A DNA stretch of 59,595 nucleotides from Heterotrichella gracilis (GCA_032358255.1 JAULBX010025520.1:1-59595); one strand, 5' to 3'; positions 1-12,407 are shown, numbered from the stretch's first letter. Numbers and translations are program-made. Notes: generated by a model not told the origin, from the letters alone.

Positions 1-713
1 GGTAGGGACACGTGAGGGAATGACCAGCCTCCGAGGCTGGCTCTCTCTCACTCTGTCTCTTCCTCAACCAACGCCCTTGTTCTTGAGATCAGGAGCGTAG
101 TTATTTATTTATTCATTTCTAGGAGGCATTGTGCACACAGTCGTTTATTACATACGAAATTATCGGCATATATGGGCCAGTTTCAACTGCAGTCTGGTCC
201 TCAGGAAGTTGTTGCCACATGCATGCACCTGCACCTGCACCCGCACCTGCTGCTGCCGATCCGCCACCAGCTTGACACAATGTGGGAAAGCGCTGTCAGC
301 GAGCGAGCGTTGCACCACACCACCACTGTGACGCAGCCTGTCACGCAAGTATATAACATGAAGAAGCATTGATTAAAAGCTTAGGCCGTGGCATGCAGAT
401 GCTTTGTTGCTACCAATATTATTGCAGTCCAGCTCGAGATTATGGCACCAGGTAGCCCTCCTTTCATGCCTGCATACACACTTTTACCTGCTGTGAATCA
501 CTACCCCTGCTCCTACAATAATGGTCAACATAATGTACTCAACCCCTACGATTATCACAATCGAAAGTGGCATGTCCTGCAGGTACTACCAGTACGCAAC
601 CCGCCTGTGATGCTCAGCAGTGCAGGCTCCATTGGGAATTCTGCGAGCTAGTACCTCACAGCCTGTCGGAGCCTCAGCACCCACACTCAAGTCCCACCTG
701 TGCAGGCCCAACA
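1..713. other. 5' flank with no supported gene
   Basis: I see no convincing coding exon here. The first bases hold a short palindrome (about 25-41, CCAGCCTCCGAGGCTGG) followed by a CT-rich run. A TGCATGCA octamer lies at 220-227, about 490 bp before the start codon of the F-box gene. Short open frames on both strands overlap each other and show no recognisable domain. Confidence 0.5.
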
Positions 714-2274
714 ATGGCCAAGCCAAGCTGTGGCCAGGATAAGCGTGTGGGAGCCCAGGCTGCCAGGCCCACCACGGCGAGGGTGCCCAGAAAGAGTCCT
801 AGGGTCACGAGCCCCACCACTGTCTCCACCCCGCCAGCAATCTCCATCAACCACCTGCCTGACGCGATCCTTGCCCTCATCCTCTCCCTCAACCCCCCTG
901 GCGATAGGCCACAGGCCCTGCTTGTGTGCAAGCAATGGCACCGAGTGGCCACCGCCTCCCACCTGATCAGTGAGGACATCACATGGAGGGCAGGCTCAAT
1001 GCGCTGGGTGGCGCCACACCTGCGCTTTACACGCAGGTATGAAAACATGGGGGAACAAACAGCCTCCAGGCTGGATCGTTCCCACGCTGTATCTTCTCCA
1101 ACCTAATGGGCGCCCCCCTATTCAGAATTATAGTTATCTGAAATGATTATCTGTACTTCTTTTTTCGAACAGATAATTTCTTCATTACTTTTTTTCCTGT
1201 AATTGTAAATGGATTTCTCTTTTATATTTCTGAACCATGTGCTTCTCCTGCAGCCTGACAGTGCTGGATCAAGTGGGCAAGGGGATGATGACCGCCCTGT
1301 TCTCTTCTGCCAACCCCCAGCGCCTGCAGTCGCTGTGCATACATGACCTCAACACCCCAGCCTGGGTCAGCGTCTTTGCGCAGCTGGCGCGCCTCACCTC
1401 CCTCTCCCATCTGGAGCTCCGCGCCCGCCCAGGCACCCTATCTGCTGTCGCAGACGAGGTTCTTGACACATGCAGCCGCCACCTGGCAGCGCTCAGCCGC
1501 CTCACCAGCCTGGAGTTGTGGCTGTCACTGGGAACCATGTATAACCTGCGTACTGTGTGGCTGCCGGTACCCCAACTGCCAGCCTTGGAATGCCTCACAT
1601 TGTGGAGGCCAGGCCACCAGTATTGGGCATGGTATGCGCCTGTCCCCCCCAAATTTGGTGAGCAGCTTTGTCAGCAGAGCAGCCTTCGCTCGCTTACTCT
1701 GGATTATACACGGGGAGGGGAGGACATCGCCGAAATGCTGTGCAGCCTGCCTGGTCTCACAGCGCTGACGCTGGCAGTCTGCGATGGCTCGTTCTTTCCA
1801 ATTCGTGAGGTTCCCTGGTGCTTGCCCAGCATTTGTCACCTGGCAATTGATGGAGAACAATGGACCGATTATGAAAATTTTCTTGATGCAGTGGCAGTTG
1901 TAGGGCACTTGACAAACCTTACATGCCTTGAACTTTGGGGCATCAGCATGGATTACACCGCAGAAGCTCTTGCACCACTGACGGAGCTGCGTTCAATTCT
2001 GCTCAGAGGAGCAACAGATTTGGTGCTTCCCCCCTTGCCCAATCTACAGCTTCTTAACCTAGGGGGCAGATGGACGCATGTGGAGATAAACTTACCGCTG
2101 AGGCCAGATTTTGAGATAACTGGATGGAGTAGTGATAGGATGACCCACCAGTCAGTTCGGTTTGTGGGGCGCTATTATGCCGGGATAGTGGATAGCAGGC
2201 AAAGCGAGCCACAAAGGTATGCGCAACACTACATGCGTACTGATCGCAGTGGCACTGCGTTCTCTTGGTACTGA
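714..2274 (+). CDS. F-box / leucine-rich-repeat protein
   Basis: Two exons, 714-1036 and 1254-2274, joined by a GT-AG intron in matching phase, give about 447 residues. The N-terminus is basic and proline-rich. An F-box-like helix set follows at about residues 43-85 (INHLPDAILALIL, then LLVCKQWHRVA). The rest is an irregular series of leucine-rich repeats (LTSLSHLEL, LTSLELWL, LPALECLTL, LTNLTCLEL). F-box proteins of this kind act as substrate-recognition subunits of SCF ubiquitin ligases; the substrate cannot be read from the sequence. The start was chosen as the first ATG close to the F-box; the frame is also open further upstream, from 567. A second gene of the same architecture lies at 17189, consistent with a dispersed algal F-box/LRR family. 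Architecture is confident, cellular role is inferred. Confidence 0.8.
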
Positions 2275-3765
2275 TGTCAAATCATGCAACCTACCCAGAG
2301 ACGCTCACTATATTCAGGACTTTCCTGTTGCCTGTGCTCATTTGTAGTGCGCTTTCAATTTTAGTCCTTGCTTGCATGCATATATATAGGGAGCCACACC
2401 ATCCCACGACATGGGTTTGTCACCATCCTGTTGCCATCACGCATGCAGTGCAGGGTATGCTTGGAAACCCTCTAAATCAGGGCGCCTGGGTTGCAAGTCA
2501 GGGCAATCGCGTAGGGTCCAACCTCCGCGCACCATCACCAACCCACTCTCTGGCACGCAGGGGGCTCAGTGTCGACGGTATCAAGAATAAAGAGCTTGCT
2601 GCTGCTGAGGAGCGGGAGCTGAGGCAGTGGCTGAGGCCAAGGCGCCATGGGCAGTGGACCTCCTACAGGAGGATACCAATCCAGCCATCGATGACTAGCC
2701 CATGTACTGTGCAATGGATGGATCAGGTCGGTATCAATGATCCCCATCAGAAAGACAGATTGGCAGCGCACGGAAGCGGATCAGGGAGGGCACTGTTGGT
2801 GGCTTGCACCAGGGCACCAAAACCAGCTAGAACGACTGTCAAGCACCCCTTAGCCAATGCCAGCAGTGCACGCAAAAGTGTAGTCCCATATGGATGGCTG
2901 TCAGATCATACGGGGTTTGGTTTGCCCACTGCATTGCCTCTCAGCCAATATTGACTGTCAATATTGGCTGAGAAACCAATCCAATGGGCAACCAAAACTC
3001 CGTATGTTCTGACAGCCAGCTGGATGGTGGGGGCATGGGAGGCTTGCAATGGCTGCGAATTTGGTGTGTGCCCTTTTTTGGGGGAACTCATTCCCTTTCT
3101 GCTGGCGCGAAGCACACCTGGTGCCTACTGCAAGACGCGTCACGCGGCGTGTCGAGCATGTGTAAACCAAAACTGGTCAGAACAATCATGACACGGCCTT
3201 TCATGTAACGTCTAAGAGTAGCTCTTAAGAAAGGATGTTCCAAGTTTGAGAGCTCGGCAGTAATTACGCAATTTGACCTTCAGTGGGTTTTGCCCAGCAG
3301 GGTGGACCCTGAAGGGTTTTGGTAGGGTTTGAAGGGGAGTATACCCATCATGACACGGGTAGGTCGGTTGACGATCATGTTGCCACGTGCGCCGGAGGCT
3401 CAGGAATAATTGGCGCCACTCGAAAGTTACAAGTTGCAGCAGGCCAAACTGTAACCACACTGGCAGCCCTTTCAAGGAATACTCTACCGTAGAACCTTTG
3501 CGCTAGGCCTCCAGTGTGCGAGGTGGCAGCCGGTGCTGCAGACAAGCAACTAAACACTGTGCTGGGTTTGCTCTCGGTGACAGCACCGAAAACGATATCT
3601 GTGGCTTGCAAACCCACCACACCAGCCACACCCCACGGTGGGCAAGTTATAACGGTCACAGGAGTGACTTGGTGACCTTGCTTCCCACCTCCCGTCCTAA
3701 AGTTTTGTGCTGAGGCTGGTTTTGGGTGCTTTTTTGTTGGTTGGCACACACCCCTGCCGGCAGCC
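2275..3765. other. Intergenic region with a palindromic element
   Basis: This 1.5-kb gap contains the long inverted repeat at 2884-3030, a TGCATGCA octamer directly followed by TATATATA (about 2373-2388), and presumably the ABCF5 promoter at its right end. A 229-codon open frame (2265-2954) runs into the left arm of the palindrome and resembles nothing I know, so I do not call it a gene. Confidence 0.5.
2884..3030. repeat. Long imperfect inverted repeat (foldback/MITE-like)
   Basis: The left arm (about 2884-2953) and right arm (about 2957-3029) are near reverse complements with only a 3-base spacer. The inner 15 bases of each arm (CTCAGCCAATATTGA and its complement) match perfectly. The arms stay recognisable for about 70 bases: TTTGGTT, GCCCA, CATACGG and GGCTGTCAG are all mirrored. 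Weaker similarity may extend further out. This is the shape of a foldback or MITE-type non-autonomous element; I could not define target-site duplications. Confidence 0.75.
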
Positions 3766-6700
3766 ATGGCTCCTGCTGCAGTGGGGTTGTCAGAGGTAGC
3801 CTCCACCAGCTGTCTACAAAGCAGTATACAGCGCAAGCCAGCCGCGTTCAGGAGCAGGAGTCATGCCTCGACGTGCAGGTATGGCACTGGGCACACCTGT
3901 GGCATGCATTGTGCTCAAGGTTGGACTTGACCTCACTTGGGTGCACAAACAAGGGACTGCCCAACTGGAAGTTGAAGTCCTGTAGCCCCAGTGTTCTTTC
4001 TGCACCGTGTGCACACTAGTGTATCCTCCTTAGGGCGCGATAGAAACGGTTGGTTCTCATGTGTATCTGTACCCTGTTTAGTCACCAGCTAACCACTGTT
4101 TGTTTGTCGCAACAAGACTGGGCTGAGCCAACTGTTCCTGCTGCAGTTTCTCTGGAAGGGTTGCTCTCAGGCACTCTTTTGCTGCACCAGCACGCCACAG
4201 CTTGCTTCACTGGGGCAGCAGACAGGCACAGGTGGTGAGGGCAGCAGGAGAGCAGGTACGTGGTGGAGCTGGAGCCTATAAAGTGTAGCTTTGGTACTTG
4301 CTAGCAGCATTTTAATACCACATACTGGTGCGCTCTACACCGTTGGGTATTGCGTCCCATGCTGAGGTAAACACAGGCGCCCTTCAAGTGGGTCATCGCA
4401 GCCAGATCTGTACGTGTGCATTGGTGTGCAGAATGGCGCTCCAGAGGAGAGGGGCAAGAAGGGGAAGGGCAAAGCTGGCGCCTCAACCGTCAGCTCTGGC
4501 ATCAAGCTTGAAAACGTGAGCAACATCCCAGCTAACTGCACTGCCACAAGTGCCTTGTGTCAAGTATTTCGCCCCACCATTGCCTGTGTGCCCAAGTGCT
4601 GAATCTACGTGAGGTAGACTATGACAAGCAGCAGCTGTTGACTGCCTGGCTGTGTGTGCAGATCTGTGTGACGTTCAAGAACCAGCAGGTGCTCAAGGGG
4701 GTCACCTGGGACGTGAAGAAGGGCGAGCGCGTGGGCCTGGTTGGTGCGTGCGCCGCCCACTATCGCACGTTGCAGTCCCCCAACCTCCCCTACCACTGCA
4801 CCTCATTCTTGCTGCACAACGTGAAATCCACCTTCTCAACCATACACAGATACAGCCCATGCACCACCACCCACAACCACAATCACATCCTGTCTGCCAC
4901 TAAACCTCGCCAGCACAGTTTTTCACAGACAAGTAGCCAGGCCTGACCACATGCCATCCCCCACTTTGCACCAAACCACCCGCTCATGCACCCACGCTGC
5001 ATCACCATAAAACCATCCCCTCCCCTCCCCTCACCCACCCTTACCCCCGCCCCGCCCACCCCTCCAGGCGTGAACGGTGCCGGCAAGACCACCCAGCTCC
5101 AGGTGATCACCGGCGCGCTTGAGGCTGACAGCGGGGAGATTGTCAAGGCCAAGGCCAAGATGCGCATCGCCTACCTTACGCAGGAGTTTGACGTGGTGCC
5201 CAGCCGCACCGTGCGGGAGGAGTTTGCGTCGGCGTACGCGGAGCAGATGCAGGTGCGCGTCGGGGTTCGGGGGTTCACTAGGGTTCTAGTGTTAGGGTTT
5301 TGGGACGATCATGCGCCTACGATGATCATGCACCTCGTGCCCTTGGCAGGGTTTGCTTCCACATAAGGAGCAGCTGTGAATGGGTGTGCGTGCATGAGCC
5401 CACGCCATTCTGTCTTGCAACAACGCTTGCAGGCAGCATAGAGTGCTGTATCAGTTGCAGGCTAGCGTGCTTTCTATCGCTGGTGCATGTGAGCGATGTA
5501 GAAGGGAAGCAACTGCATGTATGTGCACTCGTACTTGGCCTATGAAATCTGCTGGCTTTTGAATGGTATCCGTGCTCGGGAAGCAGTTTGGGGTGCCATA
5601 AGCCCTAGGCATGTCGAGGGTATCAAGATCATATAAGGACAAAGTTTATGATTGAAATAACATATATCTAACTCACTCGATGATGGAGCCATATGCTACC
5701 AAAGGTCCTATCGTTATGTCATCCTCCAACCCCTTCCCTGGCCCACCTCCAGCAGCAGAGAGTTTCTGAAAACCCTAAACCCTCCCGCCAGGTCATGCGC
5801 CGCCAGGAGGAGATCCAGAAGGAGCTGGAGGCCTGTGGCGACGACATGACCAAGATGTCGGCGCTGCTCGACGAGCTGGACGTGGTGGGCAAGAAGGCCA
5901 TGGACCTTGACGTCAACCTGCTGGACAAAAAGATCGACCAGATGATGCCGGAGCTGGGGTTTGGGCCTGAGGATAATGATCGGCTGGTGGCTTCCTATAG
6001 CGGCGGCTGGCAGATGCGCATGTGCCTGGGCAAGATCCTGCTGCAGGACCCGGATTTGCTGCTGCTGGATGAGCCCACTAACCATCTGGATTTGGATGCG
6101 ATTGAGTGGCTGGAAGGTGCGGGCACTGGTGGTGGTGCGCGGGGTGGTGGTGAGGGTGGTTGGAGCAGTTGTGTTGCTGTGTCGGTGTGGGTGCATGGGT
6201 ACCTGCACGGCGCATGGGTACCTGGCTGGTGGTCCCGCACTGAATCCTTCATTGCATCGGCGCTTACCTTGGGGATCCCTAAATGCAATGGCACTGGCTC
6301 CATCCCTGTGGTGCGCGATGTTGGCTCACATCTCCCCCCCTACACCCCCTTGAAGCTACCGAATAAAGCAAAGGCCATCTGCAGAAGCCTTCTTTTACGT
6401 GTAAATGTAGTTTGAACATCGTTTCTCCCCTCCCAGGCTACCTCAAGAAGCAGGAGATCCCCATGGTGATTGTGTCCCACGATCGCGAGTTCCTTGACCA
6501 GCTGTGCACCAAGACGGTGGAGACCGAGCGTGGGCTGGCGACCACCTACAAGGGCAACTACAGCGAGTACATGCGCCAGAAGGATGAGAACCAGGGGCGC
6601 CAGTGGCTGGCGTGGGAGAAGCAGCAGAAGGAGATGGACAGACAGGTGGGTGGTGGGGTGGGTGGTGAGGGCTGTGGGGGGGTGGGGGTCATGGGGGTGT

Positions 6701-9700
6701 GTGGGGCCTGTGGGTGGGTGGCGTGGCTGCAGGTGGGTGGGGGCCTGTGGGGAGATGTGTTGCATGTGGTTGATGGGATTAAGAACCAGGCGAGGCAGTG
6801 GCTGGCGTGGGAGAAGCAGCAGAAGGTGATGCGCAGACAGGTGGGTGGGTGGTGGGGGCTGTGGGGGTGGCATGTGTTGCTTTTGGTAGATGAGATGGGA
6901 TCATGTAGTCGGGTGCTGTTGGTGGATGCCACATTGCCCGATGTGGTCGGCGGCGGGTGGGATGAGGTCGATATGAAGAAGATGGCATTGGGGGTCCATA
7001 TGTCCATTATTTCACACAAAAAACGCTGCCATCAGCAAGCCCTCAAATATCCCCAGCGCCTCACCCTCTCACCCTCACCCCCCAGACCGACATCATCAAC
7101 CGGCTGGCGGGCGGCGCCCAGTCGGGCCGCGCCGCCGCCGCTGAAAAGGCGCTCGAGAAGATCAAGGCTGAGGGCACCTACGTGGAGAAGCCCTTCATCC
7201 CCAAGAAGCGTTCTTTTACATTCCCCCCTGTGGAGAAGATGGGCCAGAAGGTGCTGAGCATCCAGGGCCTGACGCACGGCTACCAGGACCGGCTGCTGTT
7301 TGACAACGTGTCGCTGGAGATGGTCAAGGGGGAGCGGGTGGCGGTGATTGGACCAAACGGTGAGGGTCTTTGTAGGTGTTGGGGTGTTGGAATATGGTAG
7401 AGGGTTGTAGGGAGAGATGCTCGGAAGCCTAAAACCACCATATTTACATCTCATATTGGGTGGTGATGGGAAGTTGGTGGAGAGCGAGTGGGTGGCAGTC
7501 ATTGGGTCAAAGGTGAGGGCAGGGCATGTGGGGTATAGGGTTTGTGTGGCAAGCTTACCAGGGTGGCCCTGCTACTTGGTGCGGGCAGGTTGTGGTTGCC
7601 AGTGATGGTGTTTGGTGATAGACATCCCAACGATGCATTCATTACCCCAATGGCCCACACTTTGAAAAACTTATGGATGTAGATTAAATGCCACAAACAT
7701 CAACTCACCACATCGTGCCACATCCTACTTGCAACCACATGCCCCCTTCTGACGCTCACGATCATCGTCATCGCCCCTCCCCCTCACCGCCCCTCCCCAA
7801 CCCCCCAGGCTGCGGCAAGTCCACCTTGCTGCGCCTCATCCGCGGCCAGGAGACGCCCATCTCAGGCCGAGCTGAGGTTGGCGCCTACCACGTGCACCCC
7901 GCATACTTTGAGCAGAACCAGGCGGAGGCGCTGGACATGGGACTCACAGCACTGCAGGTAGGATTATGCTGAGGGGGCATATGGCCATGGGGTGATAGAG
8001 ACACTCATGTATGTTCTCCACTCACATGCCAGCCAAGGAGGCAACGAATAGACACAAATGCAAGGGAAAGACGCACCTGATGCCCTGTATGATGTTTGTA
8101 GTATCAATGTTTGCTTCATGCAAATTTTGTAACCTAACTCCCATGTAAGTTGCGTGACTGGATTTCTCATTGCACTGCAGACGCTGGAGCGGGCTGCCCC
8201 CGATGCGCGCCTGAACGACGTCAAGGCGCTGCTGGGCAAGATGATGTTCAGCGGGTCGACGATACACAAAAAGGTGTAGGCGGGTGGTAATTGGGTGGAG
8301 GGTGACGAGGAGGGGGGCCATTACGCATGTGGAGAGCGGGGGAGGGCGGAGGGGAGGGTGGAACAGCAGCGCTGCTGGAAGCAGAAGGGGACTTGTCCCT
8401 GGTTGCAATGCTGTAGTGACCGAGTTATATGTGTCAGCTGGGCTTGGATGCTTGCCCACTATATGGTAACGACAAATGGTCTCTTTGATCTTGATCATAA
8501 TTGTACGCGTGATCGTAAATCATACTCACCAGTGCCCCGCCCCGCGCCAGGTTGGCGTGCTGAGCGGCGGCGAGAAGGCGCGCCTTGCCCTGGCCAAGTT
8601 TATGCTGACCAAGGGCAACCTGCTGGTGCTGGATGAGCCCACCAACCACCTGGACATTCCCTCAAAGGAGATGCTGGAGGAGGCGCTGCGCGCCTTTGAG
8701 GGCAGCGTCATCGCGGTATCCCACGACAGATACTTCCTGCGCAAGATCGCCACGCGGATCGTGATGGTGAGGAGGGGCGGGGTGGCGGGGTGGTGGGGTG
8801 GGGTGGGTAGGGGGCGTGGTGTGAGGGTGCATGCAACGTGGGGTACCGTTGTTGTCAGGTTGGGAGGGCATCCTCATGTGGGGGAGGCTTTGTGGTAAAA
8901 GGTTCAATCACATTCATCCAGCCCCAGGTCAACTGCCTATGTGGCAGCACTGCTGGAAATGCATTACGATTCCACTTTAAATAAAGACAAACTTGAAATT
9001 GAGCGCCATCTATTGCATGTATCTTTCACACTTTGCAAAAAAGGCTTTTAAGGCAATAACTAGCTTTCAACTGCGTGGTACTAATATTCCACCCGCCTCC
9101 CACCCCAGGTTGACAACTGCCAGCTTGTTGACTACAAGGGCGACTACGAGCTGTTCCTTGAGAAGAACGAGGATGAGGCTGCGGTGATGGCTGAGAAGGA
9201 GGACAGGCAGAAGGAGGCGGATAAGTCGGCCACAAAGTCAAAGTCAAAGGTGGGGCAGTGGAGAGAATGCTCAGGCCTTGTAGTGGTGGATGGTGTGTAC
9301 TGCCCCGTGGGGTGCTGAAGCACTGGTGGCTCCCTGGGTGTGCTGCATGGTGCATGGTCGGGGGTCGATTGGTGGTGGGTGGTGGTGGTGGTGGGTGGTG
9401 GTGGTGGTAGGTGTAGTGGCGGCTTGTGGTTTCAGCGGGTGTTGGTGGCGGGTGGCTTTCCGCCGACATTAGGTCTGAAAGTGTGAAATTATATGTAATG
9501 GCGGCAAACGTCCTTGTCACGAGTGGGGTATCGTGCCTGACAACATGCATGCGGATTCAGTACTGATGCTACTTTACCATTGGTGGTAGATTACACTGAC
9601 ATGGCTGCATGCGTTGCGCAGATGTCCAAGGCTGAGAAGCTTCAGGAGAAGAAGGCCAAGGCCAAGCAGTTCAACCAGGGGGCTGCGCAGCCCAAGAAGG

Positions 9701-9738
9701 CAGGGGGGAACAAGATGAACGCAAAGCGCTGGAACTAG
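3766..9738 (+). CDS. ABCF5: ABC-F family ATPase, plastid ABCF5-like
   Basis: Thirteen exons: 3766-3878, 4147-4255, 4432-4515, 4662-4743, 5068-5252, 5792-6116, 6437-6645, 7086-7359, 7809-7957, 8181-8273, 8551-8766, 9109-9249, 9622-9738. All phases agree and give about 698 residues, the size of plant ABCF5. The first two exons form a Ser/Arg/Ala-rich stretch ending VVRAAGEQ, a likely chloroplast transit peptide. Two ATP-binding cassettes follow: Walker [10 protein letters not shown] (about 129), signature YSGGWQMR (about 260), Walker [13 protein letters not shown] (about 280); then GPNGCGKST (about 457), LSGGEKAR (about 545) and [12 protein letters not shown] (about 565). The Lys-rich tail ends AKRWN, as in plant ABCF5. 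There are no membrane segments. ABC-F proteins bind the ribosomal E site and assist stalled translation, so a role on plastid ribosomes is the likely inference. Exon 7 has a second, partly duplicated 3' end inside the next intron. Confidence 0.93.
6586..6850 (+). repeat. Duplicated 3' edge of ABCF5 exon 7 within intron 7
   Basis: The last 60 bases of exon 7 plus its splice donor (6586-6655) recur 195 bp downstream (6781-6850). The second copy encodes [16 protein letters not shown] against [16 protein letters not shown] and is again followed by GTGGGTGG. Intron sequence after each copy is also similar (GATGTGTTGCATGTGG against GCATGTGTTGC). The frame is open from the first donor through the second copy, so the donor at 6841 could be used without a frame shift, adding 65 residues. 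Confidence 0.85.
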
Positions 9739-10717
9739 GGTAAACTAGGGTACCAGCGGCAAGGGATGGCGGGTGATTGGGATGGGACCAGCGGGAGTAG
9801 TGGGTATGTGAGCGCAGGGAGGGGGGGGGAAAGGGGTTGTAAGGCAGGGGTGGTGTCGACAGTACTTTACAGAGTGGGAAGATGTGGTGTATGTTGAGTA
9901 CGGTGGACTGCCCCTGAGTTGAGTTGCAAACGGATGGGGGATTGTTTATACCATGCTACACAAGCTAATATCTGTCTGGGATTATAAGGTCATGGCCCTG
10001 TGTGCTGTTTTCTATCAGTAGAGCACAGCATGAGGCAGAATTGCCGCAATTGGTGGGCATGGTTATTTTTTGGGGTCAGCACTGCAAATTGCAGGCACTA
10101 CGCCGTGGTATGGCATTCGGTATGAGTGCCAGCGTGTGCTAATCAACCCGTCACACGGTGTGCTGTGCCCCCCAGGACTTGCGGAGGCTAGAACAATGAG
10201 GTATTATAGCTGTAGCAAGCGCTCTAGCATTTTATATCGTGGTGCCAATTTTGTTGTGCTGTGTCCAAGTACGGGCGCATGACTAGTTACACACTGTGGC
10301 ATATTATTGTCAAGTGTGGATTCTTACAGGACTGTGTTTCTGTTATGCTTTTCATCTATTGGATAAATGTGTATTGTGCACAAAATGGTTTATCAGTTCA
10401 GCCTCACAGATGCGAGGTTGGGCATGTAATATATAACGCAGTTGCACGTGTTGGCCACATGACTTGAAGATACAAGGGAAAAGGAAGTGCATGACAATCA
10501 TTGAGCGTGAAGCAAATAAAAGACGTCCTATCCAATAATTCAGCAATCAGCAAAAACACACAGTTCATGCAAGCAAGCACTCCACCTGTGCGTGGAGAAA
10601 CAGTTTATGCAAAACAAATAAAACACCTAAGGAGACGAACAAAGATACAAAAGCCTTTTGAAAAGGGGTCTGTGCACCAGATTAAGCACAGTGGTATCAC
10701 TGCTTGGTGGCGGCCAG
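9739..10717. other. 3' region between convergent ABCF5 and SRPBCC genes
   Basis: This region holds the ABCF5 3' UTR, which is G-rich at first and then AT-richer, and the 3' end of the convergent SRPBCC gene. I see no supported exon. Confidence 0.5.
9838..9842 (+). terminator. Candidate poly(A) signal TGTAA of ABCF5
   Basis: TGTAA is the usual poly(A) signal in chlorophyte algae. This copy lies 100 bp after the ABCF5 stop codon, downstream of a G-run. Assignment is by position only. Confidence 0.45.
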
Positions 10718-11584
10718 TCACCTCTGCTCAGCCAGGGTCTTCAACGCTGCATTCATCTTGTTGAAGCCATCTGTTGAAGGGCCTATGAAGGAGTTTTTGA
10801 AAAGTGGCAGAAGGATGCCAGTGAACCTCTCGGTGTGCACAAACTTGACCCCCCCGTCTTGGGGAACGAGCTCAAAGCTGTGCACGCCATCCAGCAAGCC
10901 TGGCAGCAGGACCCTTCCTCTCCACACCAGCTTTCTGTTGGCTTCGTACTCCAGCACCTGCGCAAGAGGATGAATGCTTGCTCACCAACTTTTACCCTCT
11001 GCACAAGGGGTGCCAGCTGATATAGCGATCTTGCGTTTATAAGAATTTGCTAGCTTGAGAAACATCGCGTGTGCAAGCACTCGTTTCCAAGCTCCTTTTG
11101 GGTAACTTATGTACAGCGGTGCAAGCAAGGTTTACGTACAGGTTGTCAGCCAAGATGAAGAGCCAAGAAGACCAAGACTCTTGGCAAGAGCCCCAGCCAA
11201 GGCCAGGCCAGCTGGTGTGCATATGTATGCATGCAAATGCAAACATTGGAGAACAATGGCTTACCTTCGGCGTGAAGGACATGGGTTTCTTGCCCTCCGG
11301 CTGGCACTTGACCTGCGGCAAAGGGGAAGAACTGTTGGACGCTCAAGTCCCGCGCCTGCACTGTGCTTATTTAACCTCAGGGTTTTGGGGCAAACTACTG
11401 TCGGAGATTTGCAACAGCGAACTGAGTAGACAAACCTCACCTTCAGCGTTTTTCCAACTTCGGTAGGCCCACTGGCTTCTATGATAAACGGGTTCCACTC
11501 GGGGTACTTGCCAAAGTCCATAAGAATCGACCACACCCTTCCAGCATCTGCCCCGATATCGATAGAGGTTTCAATACTTGCCAT
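10718..11584 (-). CDS. SRPBCC (polyketide cyclase/dehydrase-like) family protein
   Basis: Three exons on the minus strand, 11584-11441, 11312-11265 and 10957-10718, all in phase 0, encode 143 residues, the normal length for this domain. The N-terminus ETSIDIGADAGRVWSILMD followed by FGKYPEWNPFI is the classic start of the START-like helix-grip fold. GKTLKV, GKKPMSFTPKV, RLVWRGRVL-type strands and FVHTERFTG follow, and the long C-terminal helix begins GFNKMNAALK. Proteins of this fold bind hydrophobic ligands in a central cavity; substrate and reaction are unknown. No targeting peptide is evident, so a cytosolic location is inferred. An in-frame ATG seven codons upstream (11605) is an alternative start. 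It lies head to head with the GT61 gene. Confidence 0.85.
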
Positions 11585-12407
11585 ATCTACTCTGTGTACA
11601 ACCACGGAACCTAGGATTCAACGAGTAATCAACGGGTACACAACGCTGTCCAGGGAGTTCACATACACAGGTCAGGGCTGGTTTGGTGTCAAGGCTGTAG
11701 CCAGGTTGGTCGTGAACTAGTTCGTGTGATCAAAGTAGCTTGCCTGTCACTGTCACTGTGCAGACTGCGCTTTTATACATTGTACAAGGTGAACACGCTT
11801 CCTTTCCAAGGGCACAGAACAGCCCTGTGGAGCAAACCCTCAAGTAATCCATCCACCGGTTACCCAACTGTTGACTCGAGTGACACCCGCACCCCCTGGC
11901 TAAGTGCTGGCCTTTCCCTTCATACGCACTAATATCCTGACCTGCGTTGTTTCACAATGTGTTGAACCTCGGATTTGGGTTTTGAGGCTGATCGCCCAAC
12001 CTCCTGTTCCGTTCCGTGAAGTGTTGCGATGTACCGCGGTCGAGATGACATGCCGATGAACATGCGGGGCAACATGTGAGGGTTGCCATATGCATGCCCG
12101 CTTGGCCAGAGTAGGGTCACTTTCACAAACCTGGCGACGCCTGGTGGTACCAAATGTGCATAACGTTCACCGACATCAGTCGGTGAAATCCGGTTGGCAG
12201 TACAGGTTGTGTTGACGGCTGGGACCACCTAATGGCTGGCCATGGCTGAACGGTCAGCTGGGGAACCTTATGCCAAACGGACTGCTTTTTGATGGTGGGC
12301 GAGCAGGGGAATATTTGAAGTCGTCGTATGGTTCTGCACACATATAACACAGTCTCAGTTGGCCTCTCCTGACCGCCAGCAACGCATGAAGGCAGAGTAC
12401 AGTCTCC
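11585..12407. other. Intergenic region between divergent SRPBCC and GT61 genes
   Basis: This 0.8-kb region must contain both promoters. GCATGC occurs at about 12090. I see no coding exon or other structured element. Confidence 0.4.

Noticed and set aside
131..651. Several open frames of 60-90 codons on both strands
   Set aside because: They overlap each other, have no domain and lack consistent splice continuation.
2265..2954. 229-codon open frame after the first F-box gene
   Set aside because: It has no recognisable domain, overlaps the F-box stop, and ends inside the left arm of a palindrome. Most likely chance.
6412..7257. 281-codon continuous frame in ABCF5
   Set aside because: It runs from exon 7 through intron 7 and then leaves the coding frame of exon 8 (which is read in another frame), so it is not a single exon as it stands. 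Only its first part is coding.
9360..9420. GGTGGT-rich stretch as a possible minisatellite or telomere
   Set aside because: It is a simple-sequence intron 5' end like many others here and has no regular unit.
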